From positions 1 to 32,719 of IMG/VR virus record IMGVR_UViG_3300020406_000014: 32,719 bases of DNA; one strand, given 5' to 3'. The notes beneath the pieces were generated by a model. It was not told the origin of the DNA and searched no databases. It saw only the letters and a program-made list of their open reading frames with translations. Shown here piece by piece: positions 30,550 through 32,719 of the stretch. Numbering within the stretch: position 1 is the first letter of the stretch; every line of letters begins with the position of its first letter. This DNA comes from a virus. Both the position numbers and the translations under genes were made by a program.

Positions 30550-30875
30550 TTTTCTATAGTTGTTAGTAGTTCAAGCAGATCCTTAAATCTGCATGTAAAA
30601 AGTTCTTCAGAGTGATTTTTCTTGTGGACCACGCATGGTGGTTTTCCTGCTTTCTTTGCATCAGAAATCGATTGCGTCATGGCAGCATATAAATTTAGTT
30701 TTTCCACATGTTTACATTCCAATGAAAACGGAAAATCTGGTGCGATAACATCAGCATCACCATTGGCACCGCAAAACTGCTGTCCCCGTCTTGCAGTCCA
30801 GCCAGCGTCATTTAAGATATTACTTATACTTCTCTCAAATCTAGCACCTTTTTGCTTACTGTTTATCTTTCCCAT
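30546..30875 (-). CDS. Holliday-junction-resolvase-like PD-(D/E)XK nuclease
   Basis: 109 residues from ATG 30875 (a GTG three codons upstream opens the same frame). Motifs: SKQKGARFERSISNIL (K-G-x-x-F-E-R, the first Glu/helix), GDADVIAPDFPFSLECKHVE (Asp, then E-C-K), matching the PD-(D/E)XK core E...D...E-x-K of Hjc/resolvase-type enzymes. A CVVHKKNHSEELFTCRF segment completes the sheet. It would cut branched DNA in recombination. ATGA overlap with the ERF gene supports a joint role. Confidence 0.82.
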   Translation of the reverse strand: MGKINSKQKGARFERSISNILNDAGWTARRGQQFCGANGDADVIAPDFPFSLECKHVEKLNLYAAMTQSISDAKKAGKPPCVVHKKNHSEELFTCRFKDLLELLTTIEK

Positions 30876-31041
30876 TTTCACCACTGGTTAATTCATCTAC
30901 GATATCCAAAAATTCGTGAACAGATCCCTGCCAAGGTCCATAAGTCTGGATCTCCAAAGTATTATCGCTTTTTAAAGTGATTTTTAAATTGTTAACCTTG
31001 ATTGTCTCAGAGGTTGACGCTGGTATTCCAGAGGAATCCAC
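30856..31041 (-). CDS. small hypothetical protein
   Basis: 61 residues with a GTG start (the frame continues upstream to the integrase stop without an ATG, so the start is uncertain). Sequence IKVNNLKITLKSDNTLEIQT, then WQGSVHEFLDIVDELTSGEN: a short beta-hairpin followed by one helix. Overlaps the resolvase gene. No ribosome site is clear. Possibly a small Cro/excisionase-type partner, but there is no HTH evidence. Confidence 0.5.
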   Translation of the reverse strand: MDSSGIPASTSETIKVNNLKITLKSDNTLEIQTYGPWQGSVHEFLDIVDELTSGENGKDKQ

Positions 31042-31083
31042 TTTTTTTATCGAATATCCTATTTGCTTACCCCATCCTTCCCT

Positions 31084-32121
31084 TTACACCTCTAGTTCAT
31101 TTCTGTGGCTGGTGAGATCACTGTAATATCTCTCTGCCACTTGGACTGAATTTCTCAGCTGCTTCGCTGCATGGTATATGCCATGCTCGGTTGCCAACCT
31201 AGCTCCAAGTATTTTACGAAGACGATGGCAGGCTTTATTTTCCTTGATGCCTACCTCCTTTTTCAAAAACTTGATGAATCGTCTGTGAAGCCTTTCTCCA
31301 CCTTCCACGATACGGGCTGAATTTTTTTGTCCAGATTGCAATTTGAAGTGATTAAATACCTGCTCGGAAACAGGCACCTTCTCAACTATATTGATTCCCT
31401 TTAATTTTGTGCGTTTAGTACTGAAGGGTAACAGTAAAAAATGCTGTCCATTAAAGGTTGTAAAATTTTCATGTTTGACTTGGTAAATTTCTGATTTCCT
31501 TAAACCGCAACCAAATGCCAACAAATATATATTGTAAAAAATTGGATGTTGATCTTTAGCATTATTAAAAAATTTAATAATGTGATCAACCTCTGCATCG
31601 GATGTAGAAAAAGGCTGGGACACTGTGGTTTCCGCAACAAAAGTTACAAAGTTACCGAAAGGCTTTGTATCCCAGCCCATCTTCTTGAACAACAAAATAT
31701 TCTTCCTTCCAAATATAGATCTAACCTGCCGCAACTTATGCGGTAAATTGAAGAGATCCTGCCAGCGTTCTGGCAAAGTTCTGCCTAGTTCATCAGTTAC
31801 AAGTAGACGAGTTGTAGGCTCATCCAAAGGAATATTATCCATCTTAAAATAATGCTTTGCATTACTGACAACTTTCTTTCGAGTATCAATATGCCCAGAT
31901 CCCTTTTCGAGGTAAGTGCTAAGCATCCGCTTGAGAGTGACGATACCATCAATCTCATTAATGTCGATTTTGACGAGGGTAAATACATCTTCAAGTTTAA
32001 TCTCAGATGCAGTGATATTTAGACGGGTAGTCTTCTTGTGACCCTTATACTGATATTTAACTGCAATATATTTACCCCTATCGACTATCGTGATAGGGAT
32101 GTCCACTTGCGGTAAAGTCAT
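31084..32121 (-). CDS. int: tyrosine site-specific integrase
   Basis: 345 residues from ATG 32121. The frame is open another 47 codons through the tRNA-derived attachment core, but those codons spell the tRNA sequence and are unlikely to be the true start. Catalytic residues of the tyrosine recombinase family: Arg208 (FGCGLRKSE), His299-x2-Arg302 (CHRLRKILGARLATEHG) and Tyr332/333 (AERYYSDL). The second His/Trp position is less clear (KQLRNS). An N-terminal arm-binding and a core-binding domain (~60-160) precede. It inserts phage DNA at the tRNA-Cys site next to it. It lacks a strong ribosome site. Confidence 0.9.
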   Translation of the reverse strand: MTLPQVDIPITIVDRGKYIAVKYQYKGHKKTTRLNITASEIKLEDVFTLVKIDINEIDGIVTLKRMLSTYLEKGSGHIDTRKKVVSNAKHYFKMDNIPLDEPTTRLLVTDELGRTLPERWQDLFNLPHKLRQVRSIFGRKNILLFKKMGWDTKPFGNFVTFVAETTVSQPFSTSDAEVDHIIKFFNNAKDQHPIFYNIYLLAFGCGLRKSEIYQVKHENFTTFNGQHFLLLPFSTKRTKLKGINIVEKVPVSEQVFNHFKLQSGQKNSARIVEGGERLHRRFIKFLKKEVGIKENKACHRLRKILGARLATEHGIYHAAKQLRNSVQVAERYYSDLTSHRNELEV

Positions 32122-32188
32122 AATAAAAAAACCGCATTCGGCAATACTTAAATTTAACCAATACTCTTGCTTATCCTCTGACAAAGAA

Positions 32189-32238
32189 TGGAGGCGCGGG
32201 TGAGAATCGAACTCACGAATAGAGGATTTGCAGTCTCC
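32189..32238 (-). other. 3' tRNA-Cys fragment, phage attachment core (att)
   Basis: Minus strand: anticodon loop CTGCAAA (GCA, Cys), stem TCCTC, variable loop TATTC, T-arm GTGAG-TTCGATT-CTCAC, acceptor CCGCGCC, then T and CCA (32189-32191). The 5' half is absent: there is no GGCGCGG or D-arm upstream and the 5' anticodon stem already mismatches. A 3' tRNA fragment beside an integrase gene is the standard phage attachment core, likely attP rather than a rebuilt tRNA gene. Confidence 0.85.
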
Positions 32239-32273
32239 TGCTCGCTGGTAGGAATTGGTCATTTCGTAATTGA

Positions 32274-32303
32274 GTTATACTGAGTCTAATCGGTCAATGT
32301 CAA
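32274..32303 (-). promoter_or_regulatory. sigma70-type promoter reading toward integrase
   Basis: Minus strand -35 TTGACA (32298-32303), 18-base spacer, -10 TATAAC (32274-32279). A near-consensus pair. The transcript would start near 32266, run through the att fragment and into int. Because it lies on the far side of the att core, integration would separate it from the gene. Confidence 0.7.
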
Positions 32304-32312
32304 GAGCATAGT

Positions 32313-32719
32313 TTATTTGCTATCAAAACTTTTGTATTCAGCACCTGCCACATAAATTGCTGACTTGAGATTGCTGCCTACATGTTCCAGTTTCGCAAAT
32401 GCCATGACAGCATTTCTTAATTCAAGGAGTTGTCTGACATCTTGGTTCCATGCAGAATCAAATTTAATTTTCCAGTAATTTTTTAAAACAGTAGAATATG
32501 TTTTATTAAAATCCGCTTCAATTTCATTGTAATAAATAGTGAGAAATTTTGCAAAATCTTCATCATTAGTATCATTACTTTTTTTATCTTGTAAGGATAA
32601 GAAATATCTTTTTAATGATCTAAATCTGCCATCAATTTTAGGCGAATATTTACTGATATCATCTAGAAATTCTTCATAATTTTTAGCATAAAATACAAGA
32701 AACTTATATTTGAAACTTT
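32313..32719 (-). CDS. hypothetical AT-rich protein, N-terminus beyond window
   Basis: About 135 codons, open to the right edge, stop TAA at 32313-32315; read by hand. The product is Lys/Asn/Phe/Tyr-rich and helical (KNYEEFLDDISKYSPKI, YYNEIEADFNKTY, DVRQLLELRNAVMAFAKLEH) and ends AEYKSFDSK. Codons are much more AT-rich than in the main phage genes. Not recognised. It lies across the att core from int, so it is either the other arm of the phage or, less likely, host DNA. Confidence 0.6.
   Translation of the reverse strand, partial: SFKYKFLVFYAKNYEEFLDDISKYSPKIDGRFRSLKRYFLSLQDKKSNDTNDEDFAKFLTIYYNEIEADFNKTYSTVLKNYWKIKFDSAWNQDVRQLLELRNAVMAFAKLEHVGSNLKSAIYVAGAEYKSFDSK

Noticed and set aside
32122-32145. 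Intrinsic terminator between the att core and int (GC-rich hairpin plus T7)
   Set aside because: The stem is only three base pairs (CCG/CGG); the T-run alone is not convincing, although it may be a relic of the host tRNA terminator.
32122-32262. N-terminal extension of the integrase by 47 residues
   Set aside because: These codons mostly translate the tRNA-derived core and its flank; ATG 32121 gives a normal-length integrase.
32189-32280. Complete tRNA-Cys gene
   Set aside because: Only the anticodon loop to CCA is present; the 5' acceptor strand and D-arm are absent and the 5' anticodon stem mismatches, so it is an attachment fragment.
1-32719. Assigning a host genus
   Set aside because: Gene content indicates a phage of a probable Gram-negative host, but no gene visible here ties it to a particular lineage without a search.

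Overview
The window reads as one contiguous piece of a tailed bacteriophage (Caudoviricetes) genome of roughly 40% GC. Every supported gene lies on the minus strand, so transcription runs from high to low coordinates. Most neighbouring genes are joined by stop/start overlaps (ATGA, TGATG, TAATG), and TGA is used as a normal stop (code 11). The phage has a temperate-type integrase and a tRNA-derived attachment site. Short tail-tube and adaptor-like genes, and no tape-measure or sheath gene in view, suggest a podovirus. Two or more lipoproteins point to a Gram-negative host. The host genus cannot be read from the sequence.

Right end, 28-32.7 kb (integration, recombination, replication). An edge-truncated AT-rich gene comes first. 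It is followed by a near-consensus sigma70 promoter, a 3' tRNA-Cys fragment (attachment core) and a tyrosine integrase. Then come a PD-(D/E)XK resolvase-like nuclease, an ERF-type annealing protein, a DEDDy 3'-5' exonuclease whose motifs are circularly permuted, an SSB-like protein, an RHH/DnaD-like initiator with iteron-like repeats and an AT-rich segment inside its gene (lambda O-like), and a DnaC-like helicase loader. No polymerase, helicase or RNA polymerase is present, so host machinery is presumably recruited.

Middle, 19.4-27.4 kb. Small unknown genes and a second nuclease lead to the large terminase subunit. An accessory stretch of small genes follows, three of them preceded by copies of a ~65 bp intergenic repeat. 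Two proteins there have papain-like Cys/His/Asp patterns and flank a 30-residue membrane peptide.

Left, 1-19.4 kb (virion morphogenesis). Order: RHH-like and HTH small genes, portal, two small genes, three very basic mini-proteins, a metallophosphoesterase, a small HTH-like gene, a hairpin-rich gap, scaffold, SU10/DUF5309-like major capsid, head-tail adaptor, a Trp-repeat virion protein, a collagen-like S74 tail fibre, a small tail protein, a probable lysis cassette (u-spanin-like lipoprotein plus two small membrane proteins), a tail nozzle/tubular-B-like protein, a cluster of tail-fibre genes interrupted by a small lipoprotein, and two large internal/ejection-type virion proteins. The second of these runs off the left edge.

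The observations most worth following are the permuted exonuclease, the lambda-like origin inside the initiator gene, an attachment core inside the integrase reading frame with the promoter on its far side, and the three intergenic repeats.
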